Positions 1-8,361 of a stretch of DNA of 64,000 bases are shown piece by piece (position 1 is the stretch's first letter; the number at the start of each line of letters is the position of its first letter). The notes beneath the pieces were generated by a model, which had not been told where the DNA came from, searched no databases, and saw only the letters and a program-made list of their open reading frames with translations. Made by a program: the position numbers and the translations under genes. The DNA comes from Novosphingobium endophyticum (GTDB taxonomy: Bacteria > Pseudomonadota > Alphaproteobacteria > Sphingomonadales > Sphingomonadaceae): contig NZ_BMHK01000018.1 in the NCBI RefSeq assembly GCF_014640675.1, positions 811 to 64,810 of the forward strand. Direction: 5' to 3'.

Positions 1-200
1 CGCAAAGCCTCACATTATCGCGCTAGCCCGCCCCACGCGACCCTCCCGCGCGAGCGGGTTCGTCCTTGTTGGCGACAGCAACCGGGAGGCATGCCGGCCA
101 TCGACGGCAGCAAACTCCGCACTTCCGCTCCTTTCGATGTGGCCCTTGCTCGGCAGCGCCCGGGGCTACCATCCAATACTCACAGTGATAAGGACGGGGG

Positions 201-887
201 ATGGAAGACCTCTTTGCCCAACCGGTTCTGAAACAGCTGACCCTTTCCAGAAGCGAGGTCGAAGCATTGGCGGGGAAGCCGCACACGGTCGTCGAATGCG
301 AGCTCGTCGGGCACGATCTTTCTGGTCTGGATCTCTCGCAATGGTCGTTCGAAAAATGTGACCTTCGGCAGACCGATTTCCATGGAGCGAAACTCGAACG
401 CTCCAAGTGGCGATCCTGTCGCGCAGCCTTTGCTTCGTTCGTCGGCTGCGACCTGTCCGAAGCGTCATTCGCCAACAGCGATTTGAACAATGTCGCGCTC
501 AAACGGAGCAACCTGGAGGGCGCGAAAATCGTGGGGTGCAAGTTCACGGGCGCAGACATGACCGACATGAGGGCGTTGGAAGTCCAGTTCGAGGAAACCT
601 TGCTCATCAATGCCAAGATGCCCGGCCGGGACTTTCGGAAAGCCACGCTGACGCGCCTGGACTTTTCACAAGCTGACCTGCGCAAATGTGATTTTCGCCA
701 TGCCACGTTCAACGATTGCAGCTTGCGTGATGCGCTGCTGGATGCCGCCCGTTTTGACGGTGCCGACCTGCGCGGTGCCGACCTCGGCGGCGTCCGGCTT
801 GGAGATGCATCACAGTTCCGCGGTGCGACAATTTCAAGCGAGCAGGCAAGTCAGCTTCTGAGTGAACTCGGGTTGAAGGTTCGCTGA
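201..887 (+). CDS. Pentapeptide-repeat protein
   Basis: Protein of 228 residues built almost entirely from five-residue repeats of the A(D/N)LXX type; runs such as LSGLDLS, ADLRKCDF and ADLRGADLGG are easy to see from about residue 37 to 205. Such proteins fold as a right-handed quadrilateral beta-helix. Some (Qnr, MfpA) mimic DNA and protect gyrase, but most have no known role. The ATG at 201 follows AAGGA at a good distance. There is no signal peptide or membrane segment, so a cytosolic location is likely. It stands alone, convergent with the MFS gene at 1246. Calling it a quinolone-resistance protein would go beyond the evidence. Confidence 0.85.
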   Translation: MEDLFAQPVLKQLTLSRSEVEALAGKPHTVVECELVGHDLSGLDLSQWSFEKCDLRQTDFHGAKLERSKWRSCRAAFASFVGCDLSEASFANSDLNNVALKRSNLEGAKIVGCKFTGADMTDMRALEVQFEETLLINAKMPGRDFRKATLTRLDFSQADLRKCDFRHATFNDCSLRDALLDAARFDGADLRGADLGGVRLGDASQFRGATISSEQASQLLSELGLKVR

Positions 888-1245
888 CGCTTTGGATTAC
901 CCCACTATCCAGGTCCGCGTTTGACGCGATATTTCAAACCTTGAACGAGATGAACGATCGGCCGCTTTTGGGCAGCGTCACGGCAGGCGGCGCTGTTTCT
1001 TAAGTCGGTGGATGTTCCAGCCCACTCCATCGGATAAGGCTTGTCGCCCTTAGTCAGTGTCGCCGTCCAATGTCAGCCCGCTTCAGCGCCACCCGCCATG
1101 GCCACCGGGCGCACCGCTCCGGCTGAAGCCAAAGCGATCCAAGCCACAATTCCAGACTGCCCCTCGTTCCGTCACGCTGATCGGCCATGACCATGCGCCA
1201 ACGATAGGGCTCGGTGTCGGAAGCTGCGGCGGCTTCCCTCCGTGC
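888..1245. other. Convergent intergenic region, nothing recognised
   Basis: This 358-base stretch lies between the stop codons of the pentapeptide-repeat gene and the MFS gene. I see no convincing gene, strong hairpin with a T tract, or repeat in it. Confidence 0.5.
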
Positions 1246-2601
1246 TCAGGCAAGAGCGGCCATCGGGGCGTTCTGCGCCAGCGACCGCCTCTCCGTGCGG
1301 ACAATGGCCATGTTGAGCAGCCCCGCAACGGCCAGCAGTGCAATGATTGTTAGCAGCGGTACCACATAACTGCCGGTGGTATCGCGCAGATATCCTGCGG
1401 TCGGGGACATCAGGAACAGAAACGGGATAGAGATCAATGAGGAAAATCCCGAGACGAAGGCGAAGTTCGCGCGACCGAATATCCGCCTGACGAGCACGGC
1501 CTTCGCGCTTATCAGGCCTCCCCCGCAAATGCCAAATATGACCGCGTCTATCAGCAAGAGCCCGAAGCTGGCCGGGATGATTAGGATCCACCAGACCGCC
1601 ATCTGGATGAAAGCGCCCATGGCCAACGTCGTTGCCGCTTTCCAGCGGTCGGCTGCTGCCCCGAACATGATGGAGCCCAATATGCCGGTTGCACCGGACA
1701 CCGACAGCAGCAGCGCCGAAGTCTCGAGCGACCAGCCCTGCTCGACAAGGACAGGCACCAGATGGGACGTTTTGGCAACGCCGGATCCCGCCACTATCCC
1801 GGCGCCCGTCGCCATAGCGATGAGCACCGGATTGCGCAGCAGATCGCGCACGGTAACTGTCGGCAAGACATCCTGGCCGCCCCCGCCGGCAGATTTTCGC
1901 GCACCGACTGGATCGAGGCCCAGCTGTTCCGGTCGGTCAACGATCAATATCTGAAACGGGATCAAAAGCGCGGTGATTGCCGCAAGCCCCAACAGGATGC
2001 CTTCCACGCCAAATATCGGCAGGAGCCAGACCGTCATTATCGGAGTCACTGTTACGAGCAGGGGCATGAGGGCGACGCCGATCATCCGGCCCTGGCCGCG
2101 ATCGTACCAGTTGCTGAGCAAGGTCATTACCGGCAATGTCCCCATCAGGGCTGTTCCCGGCCCGATCAGCAACCCGTAAATCGCCAATAGGGCGAAGCTG
2201 CTTTGGGCAACCGCTAACCCTGCGAAGCCAAGGCTGGTCAGCACGGCGCCGAAGATCATCATCGGGCGAATGCCGGTGCGCGGGATAAGGTGCCCGATAA
2301 CGGGGGCCAAGATACCGTGCGTGAGCGCGACGATCGCCAGAACAAGACCCATGACGGTCCGGTCCGCCTGGAACATTCTTTCAAGTTCCAGCACCAGCGC
2401 GCCGAAGGCCCCATAACAGCTTCCAACCCCTATATTGAAGCTGGCAAAGCCGATCGCCGTCATGCGCCTCGCATACAATCTGGACCGCCTTTCCCGATCG
2501 AGGGGGTCGACCGGCTTTGTTTTGTCGGTAGTGGCTGCAGTCGGGCCCGATGCGGCGCCCGGCCTCCGATCTATGGCCAAAGCGGCCTCCTCTCCACCCA
2601 T
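1246..2601 (-). CDS. MFS transporter
   Basis: Inner-membrane transporter of 451 residues with about 12 hydrophobic segments starting near residue 47, after a polar N-terminal tail. The repeated GxxG-rich helices, the inter-helix loop of type G-x-L-x-D-R seen as GAAADRWK and the length fit the major facilitator superfamily, close to monocarboxylate-transporter-like members. The substrate cannot be read from sequence. It is the last gene of a minus-strand operon whose earlier members are a TonB receptor, an SGNH hydrolase and two phosphatase-fold proteins, so it may carry the product of that extracytoplasmic processing into the cell. It belongs to the same broad type as the MFS genes at 25125 and 46895. 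The start is not backed by a strong ribosome-binding site; the ATG about 46 codons in is an alternative. Confidence 0.85.
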   Translation of the reverse strand: MGGEEAALAIDRRPGAASGPTAATTDKTKPVDPLDRERRSRLYARRMTAIGFASFNIGVGSCYGAFGALVLELERMFQADRTVMGLVLAIVALTHGILAPVIGHLIPRTGIRPMMIFGAVLTSLGFAGLAVAQSSFALLAIYGLLIGPGTALMGTLPVMTLLSNWYDRGQGRMIGVALMPLLVTVTPIMTVWLLPIFGVEGILLGLAAITALLIPFQILIVDRPEQLGLDPVGARKSAGGGGQDVLPTVTVRDLLRNPVLIAMATGAGIVAGSGVAKTSHLVPVLVEQGWSLETSALLLSVSGATGILGSIMFGAAADRWKAATTLAMGAFIQMAVWWILIIPASFGLLLIDAVIFGICGGGLISAKAVLVRRIFGRANFAFVSGFSSLISIPFLFLMSPTAGYLRDTTGSYVVPLLTIIALLAVAGLLNMAIVRTERRSLAQNAPMAALA

Positions 2602-2674
2602 TTATCCGCATGTACGGGCGAACCGACAATGCGAGAACCAGCCTTGCCGGCCAAAGCGCCCTCGTACCGCTTCG

Positions 2675-3766
2675 TTAGCGAGCCAAAGTCTGACCGGAAC
2701 GGGCATCTCGATCAAGCAATGAGGAAAGTTTAATCAGGCTCACGTCAGGCTCTCCTGCCGATACCGTGATCCAGGCGATGTGATCCATGCTCCCGGGGCC
2801 GCTCTGATGGCTGACTGCACCGGTGCTCCCCATGGTCAGATAGTCATGGCCGGACCGAATCTCCCGCCGGTAATAATGGTTGTGTCCGGCGATGACCGTG
2901 TAGTTCCGGTCGCGAAGCGCCCGCTCGATTCTTTCGAACCCTTGGCTGTCCAGGGACCACGCGGGCTTGTGCATCAAAACGAATGTCCAGCGTACATCCT
3001 GCTCTTCGGCCAGTAGTTTTTCGGCCCATTCGATTTGTTGCTCGCTGAAGCGGGCCTTTTGCAGCGGGGATAGGCTCTCCGCCTCTTCACGCCGTTTATT
3101 TTCCTTCGATACCGACAGAGCGATTTCACGTTCCACGGCGACCGGATCGGCTTCCATTCGCTTCGCCATCATACGAAACGTCGCCGCCATCTCGGCCGGC
3201 ATCGGGGCCGGCGGATCCTCGGTATCCAGCACCACGAACAGTACGTTCTTGAACTTGAACCAGTACCAGGGCTCGCCCCGTCGTTCCCGCCACATTTCCA
3301 ACTGGGTATCGGTTCCCAGATCGTGGTTGCCGGCGACGTAGAAGAAAGGCAGATCGGCCTTTTCGACTGCAGCCTCTATATGCGACCATTCTCTTTCAAG
3401 CTCGGCCCGGTCGTCGCTGTAGCCTTCGAGAAGGTCGCCCACATTGATGACGAATTCCGGCTTCATCCAGGTGAGCTGGACCATCGCCTGTTCGAACACA
3501 CCGGGTCGGGCCAGGCCCGTGCGATCGCCTACCACGGCAAACCTCAACGTCTCCGGTTCCGCCGCGGGACGCTGCGTCCACGGCTTCGCTGGCGTTGAGA
3601 CATTCGTTTGAAAGTTCAGCGCTTCCTCGCGGGCATTCGCGCACCCGCACAGCAGGAAAACCAAGCCGGCGGCTGTGAAGTATTTCCTTGCAGCAGACAT
3701 TGTTGGACGGAACGAGGCCGCCCGTCGAGTGGATGAAACGGTTCGTTCCAGATATGCGGTTTTCAA
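2675..3766 (-). CDS. Calcineurin-like metallophosphoesterase, probable lipoprotein
   Basis: Protein of 363 residues with the metallophosphoesterase motif series in order: GDRTG (about residue 80), GDLLEG (110), GNHD (146-149) and GHNHYY near the C-terminus, which together bind two metal ions. A hydrophobic stretch ending LLCGC (residues 38-42) looks like a lipobox, so the protein is probably exported and anchored. The TTG start at 3766 overlaps the stop of the upstream gene and follows AGGAG; the ATG at 3700 would give a more standard lipoprotein leader but lacks a clear ribosome-binding site. It probably cleaves phosphate esters in the periplasm, together with the adjacent histidine phosphatase. 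The substrate is unknown. Confidence 0.85.
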   Translation of the reverse strand: MKTAYLERTVSSTRRAASFRPTMSAARKYFTAAGLVFLLCGCANAREEALNFQTNVSTPAKPWTQRPAAEPETLRFAVVGDRTGLARPGVFEQAMVQLTWMKPEFVINVGDLLEGYSDDRAELEREWSHIEAAVEKADLPFFYVAGNHDLGTDTQLEMWRERRGEPWYWFKFKNVLFVVLDTEDPPAPMPAEMAATFRMMAKRMEADPVAVEREIALSVSKENKRREEAESLSPLQKARFSEQQIEWAEKLLAEEQDVRWTFVLMHKPAWSLDSQGFERIERALRDRNYTVIAGHNHYYRREIRSGHDYLTMGSTGAVSHQSGPGSMDHIAWITVSAGEPDVSLIKLSSLLDRDARSGQTLAR

Positions 3767-4557
3767 CGCGGATTTACTCCTGCCCAGTCAAAGCAATGGA
3801 AAGCGCCTTTCGTCCTGAAGCCTTTGACGATGGCCGCGTTCGGCAACAGGTTTTCGAAGGCGAACTCCGGCGAAAGGTTTTGGAAAAGCAGTGGCGCGAT
3901 AACCGCGATCAGCGCCCCGTGAGACACCATGATCAAAGGTCTCCCCGGCTGCATATCCTGTCGCATTGTTTCGAGGATTGCCGGCAGGGCGCGCGCGCGT
4001 ACTTCCTCGAAACTCTCGCCTCCGGGAGCTTTCAGGTCGGTTCGACCTTCAAGCAGCCAGCCCCGCAAGATTTCCAGCACGGACGGGACGGTTTTGCTGC
4101 CATTGGCGGCGGCAGGGGTGCCGAATGAGACTTCGACCAGTTCCGGAGCCAGCCTAATTCGGGAATCCGTTGCGAAGCCTATAGCATCCGCCGTCTGGAT
4201 CGTCCTCAGTCGAGGGCTCGCATGAATGGCGGCGGGAGACACCTGGCGGGCGATTCTGTCGGCCAAAAGTCGCGCTTCCCGCATTCCCTTCGTGGTCAGC
4301 GGATATTTGACCCCGTCATCGGCACCCTCGCCGTCGTTGGGAAGAGCGGCGCTGGGGCCCACGTTGATGACGCTCTCGGCGTGACGAACAAACCAAACTT
4401 CTTCCCGGTCGAGACTGGCTGCGTGAGCAAAGCCCGGCGCCAGCGCGGTGGCCGCACTTCCTAGAAGAAAAGTTCGTCGATCGGTCCTTGCCGGCGATCG
4501 GTCGCCCGGTGCATCCGGCATCGCCGGCACTCCGACGATAGGTGTTCTGCTCCTCAT
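3763..4557 (-). CDS. Histidine phosphatase family protein, Tat-exported
   Basis: Protein of 264 residues. The catalytic motif RHAE lies at residues 58-61 and the second histidine is in SHGALI near residue 219, as in phosphoglycerate-mutase-like phosphatases. The N-terminus carries a twin-arginine leader (DRRTFLLG followed by a hydrophobic run and AHA at about residues 44-46), so folded export to the periplasm is likely. The gene overlaps the metallophosphoesterase by four bases and starts 48 bases after the SGNH hydrolase, so the three are cotranscribed. An ATG 12 codons further in, behind GGAG, is an alternative start. The substrate is unknown; the neighbours suggest a phosphorylated and esterified nutrient. 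Confidence 0.85.
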   Translation of the reverse strand: MRSRTPIVGVPAMPDAPGDRSPARTDRRTFLLGSAATALAPGFAHAASLDREEVWFVRHAESVINVGPSAALPNDGEGADDGVKYPLTTKGMREARLLADRIARQVSPAAIHASPRLRTIQTADAIGFATDSRIRLAPELVEVSFGTPAAANGSKTVPSVLEILRGWLLEGRTDLKAPGGESFEEVRARALPAILETMRQDMQPGRPLIMVSHGALIAVIAPLLFQNLSPEFAFENLLPNAAIVKGFRTKGAFHCFDWAGVNPR

Positions 4558-4605
4558 GTCACTGGACCTTTCGATGGGTTTTGTTCCTGCCCTGATCGCT
4601 GCCGG

Positions 4606-5412
4606 TCATTTGAGAAAGGGAGCGATCGCGTCGCCCGCTAGCTTGCGCATGATTTCATAGCCGTTGGCGTTGGGGTGAGCGCCGTCATTGCTGAGGCCGC
4701 TCCGGAAGCTTCTGGCCTCGTCGCTCAGGGCGGTGAAATAATCGACAAACAGCACTTCCTGCTCGTCGGCAAAATTTCGCAGCCAGTCATTCAGGGCGGC
4801 GATATGTCCCGCCGGTCGCAGGCCGGGATTCCAGAAAAAGTCGGTCGCCGGCGGTATCGCTCCGAGCACCACCGCGATGCCGTGCAGCCTTGCGAGCTTT
4901 GCCATCGCCGCAAGACGATTGTAGATCTGGTGAAGCGTGACCGGTCCGCCATTGCCCGCGATATCGTTGGTTCCGGCGATCAGATGCATTGCCGCGGGTT
5001 CGAGAGCCAGGACATCCTCGGGAAATCGCACAAGCATCTGCGCGGTCGTCTGCCCTGAAATCCCTCGATTTTTACACGCGCCTGCAAAAAGGTCGGGATC
5101 GGCACGCGCCCAGTTCTCCGTGATTGAGTCCCCCATGAAAACGACTCTCGGCCTTTGGCTGCGACCTGTAATGATTTCCCTGTTTGCCTTGTACCAGCGA
5201 CTTAACTGGGCCCAGTCGCCATCAGACTGTTCCTGCTGCGAACCTTGTAGGGCGTTTGCCGCGACCGGTTGGGGGAGTTCGGGATCGGTCTGGATCATCC
5301 AGTCGGCGAATTCCTGCTCAATCGGCAGAGGACCCGAACAGTCGGCTAGATGCTCTACGATTCCCGGCCTCGCGCTGTCCCCCGTTGCAGTGTTGGGTCC
5401 GGATGAAAACAT
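4606..5412 (-). CDS. SGNH/GDSL-family hydrolase
   Basis: Protein of 268 residues with all SGNH blocks: GDSITENW with nucleophile Ser96, a glycine in GISGQ near 120, GTND with Asn149, and DGAHPN with the Asp243/His246 pair. Members are esterases, lipases or carbohydrate deacetylases. The region before about residue 85 is polar and has no obvious signal peptide, unlike the two downstream phosphatases, so the location is unclear. The gene lies between the TonB receptor (136-base gap) and the histidine phosphatase (48-base gap) on the same strand. A GGAGG lies somewhat far upstream of the ATG, so the true start may differ slightly. Confidence 0.85.
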   Translation of the reverse strand: MFSSGPNTATGDSARPGIVEHLADCSGPLPIEQEFADWMIQTDPELPQPVAANALQGSQQEQSDGDWAQLSRWYKANREIITGRSQRPRVVFMGDSITENWARADPDLFAGACKNRGISGQTTAQMLVRFPEDVLALEPAAMHLIAGTNDIAGNGGPVTLHQIYNRLAAMAKLARLHGIAVVLGAIPPATDFFWNPGLRPAGHIAALNDWLRNFADEQEVLFVDYFTALSDEARSFRSGLSNDGAHPNANGYEIMRKLAGDAIAPFLK

Positions 5413-5548
5413 GATGAATTTATTGCCTCCGGATTAGACGGCCATCTGGCGCCGGTGCGGACGGAGCGGCCCCCTTGCGGGCTCGGATCCGATTGTAGCG
5501 GACATGCCGCTTCGTCCGCGCCTGGCGCGTGCTCTTGGTCAGGTCCCG

Positions 5549-7852
5549 TCAGAACTGAACGCCAAAATCGACACCGAAGGAGCGCGGCATCTGGAAGGTG
5601 CCGAGAACTCTCGATCCGATCGAGAAGAGGTATTCGAACTCGTGGTTGTTGGTCAGGTTCTTACCCCACAGCGAAACACGGCCCGATGCCCCGCCAAGGG
5701 GGATGTCGGCTAATGACAAGCGGGCGCCGACCTGCAGCCGCGAAGGAATGGTGAGCGCGCGGTCAATCTCGAAATCCGCATTCTCCAGTCCTGCGCAGCC
5801 GACTTCCGTCGATACTTGCGAACCGTACGGGCAGATCAGCCGGTAATGCTTGCCGATATACTGGCCGTCGATGCGGAACGATGGCCGCATGCCATTGTCG
5901 AACTCCGGAAATTCGTACTCGGCAGCGACGTATCCGGAATGTCGGGGCTGATATGACCGCACCCCTGTCGACATATCCGTGTCGACGAACCCGTAGTTCG
6001 CCGTAAGTGTCAGGCCGTCGGTGGGGACGACGGTCGCCTCCAACTCCACGCCGCGATCCGTGGCGCTGCCCGAATTAATCAGGATGTTGCCGACACCGAC
6101 CAGGAAGCCTGATTTTTGCAGGTTTTTCCGGTCCGCCTGGAATAGCGCGGCGTTGATCCTCACGCGCCGGTCCAGAAACTCGGTCTTGATGCCCAGTTCA
6201 TAGGATTTGACGGTTTCGGGTTCGAACTCCACGCTATTGAAAATGCCGCCGGACACGTAGCCGGTCGCGAACTTCGCATATACGTTCGAGTTGTCGGCGA
6301 ATTCGTATTTCAGCGTAGCATCATAATCCACGCGGTTCTGTTTGGCGGTATATTTTCCCCGAGGGGCTTCGGGACGAGGTGCGTCAAGCAGATCGTTCTC
6401 CGACCGCTTGTCTCTCGAGTAGCGCAGCCCCGCGCCCAGCTCCAGGCTCTCACCCAGGCGCAGATTGCCATGCGCAAATGCAGCGAATGAACGGTTCAGT
6501 ACCTCTTGAAGCGCGCCGCCGGCAAGATAACTGCCCGGATTGGTGATCGAAATTTCCTCTCCCGGCGGCGAGACGAGACCAAAGATAACGGGACTGTTCA
6601 GTTCGGCCTTTTCCCGGAAATAGAAAAGGCCCGCGACCCAATCGAACGCCGAGGTTTCTCCCAGCAACTGCAATTCATGGGACCACTGCTTCTGCTTCGC
6701 GTAACGCGCGGCGGCGAGGTATTGGTAAGGGTTGCCCGACCCGGCGGGGTCGACGAGTGCGTTTCCATCCAGTTCCGATGTGGTCTTGACGTCGAAGCCG
6801 CGCACGGCGCCGATATACTTAAGGTCCAGCCCCTCATTGAGTTCGTACACGCCGGTCAAGCTATGTCCCCACGTTTCCTGTTGCGAGGGGGCGATCCCGT
6901 CGATCGGGAGTTCGTCGCGCCATTCGAGGCCGGACACATTGGTGCCGCCCAAGGCAGGCTGGTCCGGCCACGAACCGACCAACAGCTGCATCCCGTCAAT
7001 CGTGGTGACGAGATCGGTGTAGTCGAACTTGTAATCCAGGGTCAGCCCCGGAATCCCCTCGTACCGGACGGCTGCGAGAACCGAATCGGTGTTGTTTGCG
7101 CCAAATGTCTTGGCTGCAGTTCTGGGGCCGAAGGGCTCCGGGTAGAGGAAGGTCCGGCGGACGTCGGCGCTATTCTTGACGGGGCCTTCCTGCTCATCGT
7201 GCACATATGTAATGCGAGCGGACAGGCCGGCCCATTCCGGCGTGTTGATAGTGATCCGCCCGCGACGCCGATCGTAGTTTCCGACCGTCGCCTCCGCGAT
7301 TACACCGAACTCGCCGGTCGGCCCCGCCGTAATGAAGGATATGGCGCCGCCCGTCGAATTGCGCCCGAAAAGCGTACCCTGGGGCCCGCGCAGAACCTCA
7401 AGGCGCTCAAGGTCCACCAGGTCGAAGCCCGAGTTGCCCGGCCGTCCGAGGTAGACCCCGTCGATGTAGAGCGCCACGCCGGAATCGATCTGGAAGTTGA
7501 GCGAACCGGCCGAAATGCCGCGTATATTGAATTGCGGCGCGGTCGGCGAACCAGCCTGCTTCTGCACCAGCACGTTCGGAACCGTCTTGCCGACATCCTG
7601 AAAGCTTTCGATCTGCAGGTCTTTCAGCTGCGCTGCGCCAAGCGCCGTGACGGCCGTTGGCACATCCTGAAGGCTCTCCACCTTCTTGCGCGCCGTTACC
7701 ACGATCTCACCGACGCGATTATCGGCTGCAGGCTCGGCGACGGGATCGGCCTCCTCTTGTGCCGCCCACGCCACTGACGGGGAAAGCGCGCACCCGGCCA
7801 ACGCTATTCGCGCCGACCCGATCAGCAGATGAATACCCAAACGACTGCGCAT
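5549..7852 (-). CDS. TonB-dependent outer-membrane receptor
   Basis: Protein of 767 residues from the chosen ATG, with a signal peptide ending near AWA, a TonB box (GEIVVTARK) just after it, a plug domain containing the IRG and LRGPQGTLFGRNSTGG landmarks, and a barrel ending in Phe, as outer-membrane barrels do. It takes up a large or scarce substrate with energy from TonB-ExbBD. The start at 7852 follows AGGGAGAGG; an in-frame codon at 7885 is less likely. The gene opens the operon of SGNH hydrolase, two phosphatase-fold proteins and MFS transporter. Two inverted repeats lie just upstream and the tandem TetR gene follows them, so repression by that regulator is plausible. Confidence 0.95.
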   Translation of the reverse strand: MRSRLGIHLLIGSARIALAGCALSPSVAWAAQEEADPVAEPAADNRVGEIVVTARKKVESLQDVPTAVTALGAAQLKDLQIESFQDVGKTVPNVLVQKQAGSPTAPQFNIRGISAGSLNFQIDSGVALYIDGVYLGRPGNSGFDLVDLERLEVLRGPQGTLFGRNSTGGAISFITAGPTGEFGVIAEATVGNYDRRRGRITINTPEWAGLSARITYVHDEQEGPVKNSADVRRTFLYPEPFGPRTAAKTFGANNTDSVLAAVRYEGIPGLTLDYKFDYTDLVTTIDGMQLLVGSWPDQPALGGTNVSGLEWRDELPIDGIAPSQQETWGHSLTGVYELNEGLDLKYIGAVRGFDVKTTSELDGNALVDPAGSGNPYQYLAAARYAKQKQWSHELQLLGETSAFDWVAGLFYFREKAELNSPVIFGLVSPPGEEISITNPGSYLAGGALQEVLNRSFAAFAHGNLRLGESLELGAGLRYSRDKRSENDLLDAPRPEAPRGKYTAKQNRVDYDATLKYEFADNSNVYAKFATGYVSGGIFNSVEFEPETVKSYELGIKTEFLDRRVRINAALFQADRKNLQKSGFLVGVGNILINSGSATDRGVELEATVVPTDGLTLTANYGFVDTDMSTGVRSYQPRHSGYVAAEYEFPEFDNGMRPSFRIDGQYIGKHYRLICPYGSQVSTEVGCAGLENADFEIDRALTIPSRLQVGARLSLADIPLGGASGRVSLWGKNLTNNHEFEYLFSIGSRVLGTFQMPRSFGVDFGVQF

Positions 7853-7882
7853 AGACCTCTCCCTTTTTACTGCCCACTTGTT

Positions 7883-7902
7883 CAATCGTATTGATTCGAT
7901 TG
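7883..7902. promoter_or_regulatory. Inverted repeat upstream of TonB receptor, candidate operator
   Basis: Perfect 6-base arms CAATCG and CGATTG are separated by 8 bases, about 30 bases upstream of the receptor start. The position suits a repressor operator; the tandem TetR protein encoded just upstream is the obvious candidate. The role is inferred. Confidence 0.35.
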
Positions 7903-7987
7903 CGACTCAGATTCTGCGAAAAATACCCTTAAATCCCAGATAACTACGAGATTTGCGGGAAGCGGCATGCCAAATTGGTAAGTAAAA

Positions 7988-8003
7988 TTGCCGCATATGG
8001 CAA
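7988..8003. promoter_or_regulatory. Second inverted repeat in the same leader
   Basis: Arms TTGCC and GGCAA flank GCATAT. It lies in the 509-base non-coding stretch 7853-8361 between the TonB receptor and the TetR gene, which otherwise shows nothing I recognise. It may be a regulator site; sequence alone cannot decide. Confidence 0.25.
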
Positions 8004-8361
8004 CATGATTGTTCAACTGTACGGTAACTTTCTGCCGGGTTGGAAACCGCTGGCTCCCGAGAAACGGAGCGCCTGTAACCGCGCAGAACGTTGACTCGCA
8101 CGGCGCCGGCGCCGCGCGATCAGAACGCGCACCGAATTACCGGTGCGGGATATCGAGCCAGGGGTAGGGGACGATCAGCGGCTCAGGCTTGGGGGGGCGG
8201 GACCGTTCTCCGACAAGCCAGCGCTTGCGCACTGGGCGCGCGCGCCGAAGGGACGGGCATCGGGGCACTTCCCGCATGAAAGGGGCCTTCCGCAATGACG
8301 CGGTCCAAGTGCAAGATGCGATATCGCCGCATTCGACGCTGCGCTCAGCGCCTTGGGCGCA

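Noticed and set aside
2290..2733. 147-codon plus-strand frame opposite the MFS gene start
   Set aside because: Overlaps the MFS and metallophosphoesterase genes on the other strand and has no family features.
6506..7777. 423-codon plus-strand frame opposite the first TonB receptor
   Set aside because: Arg/Gly-rich composition, no motif, no start signal; the receptor on the other strand is unmistakable.
7946..7960. ACGAGATTTGCGGGA, similar to the TTTGCGTA sites
   Set aside because: It has an inserted base in the left arm and lacks the TAA half; the only resemblance in the first operon and probably chance.
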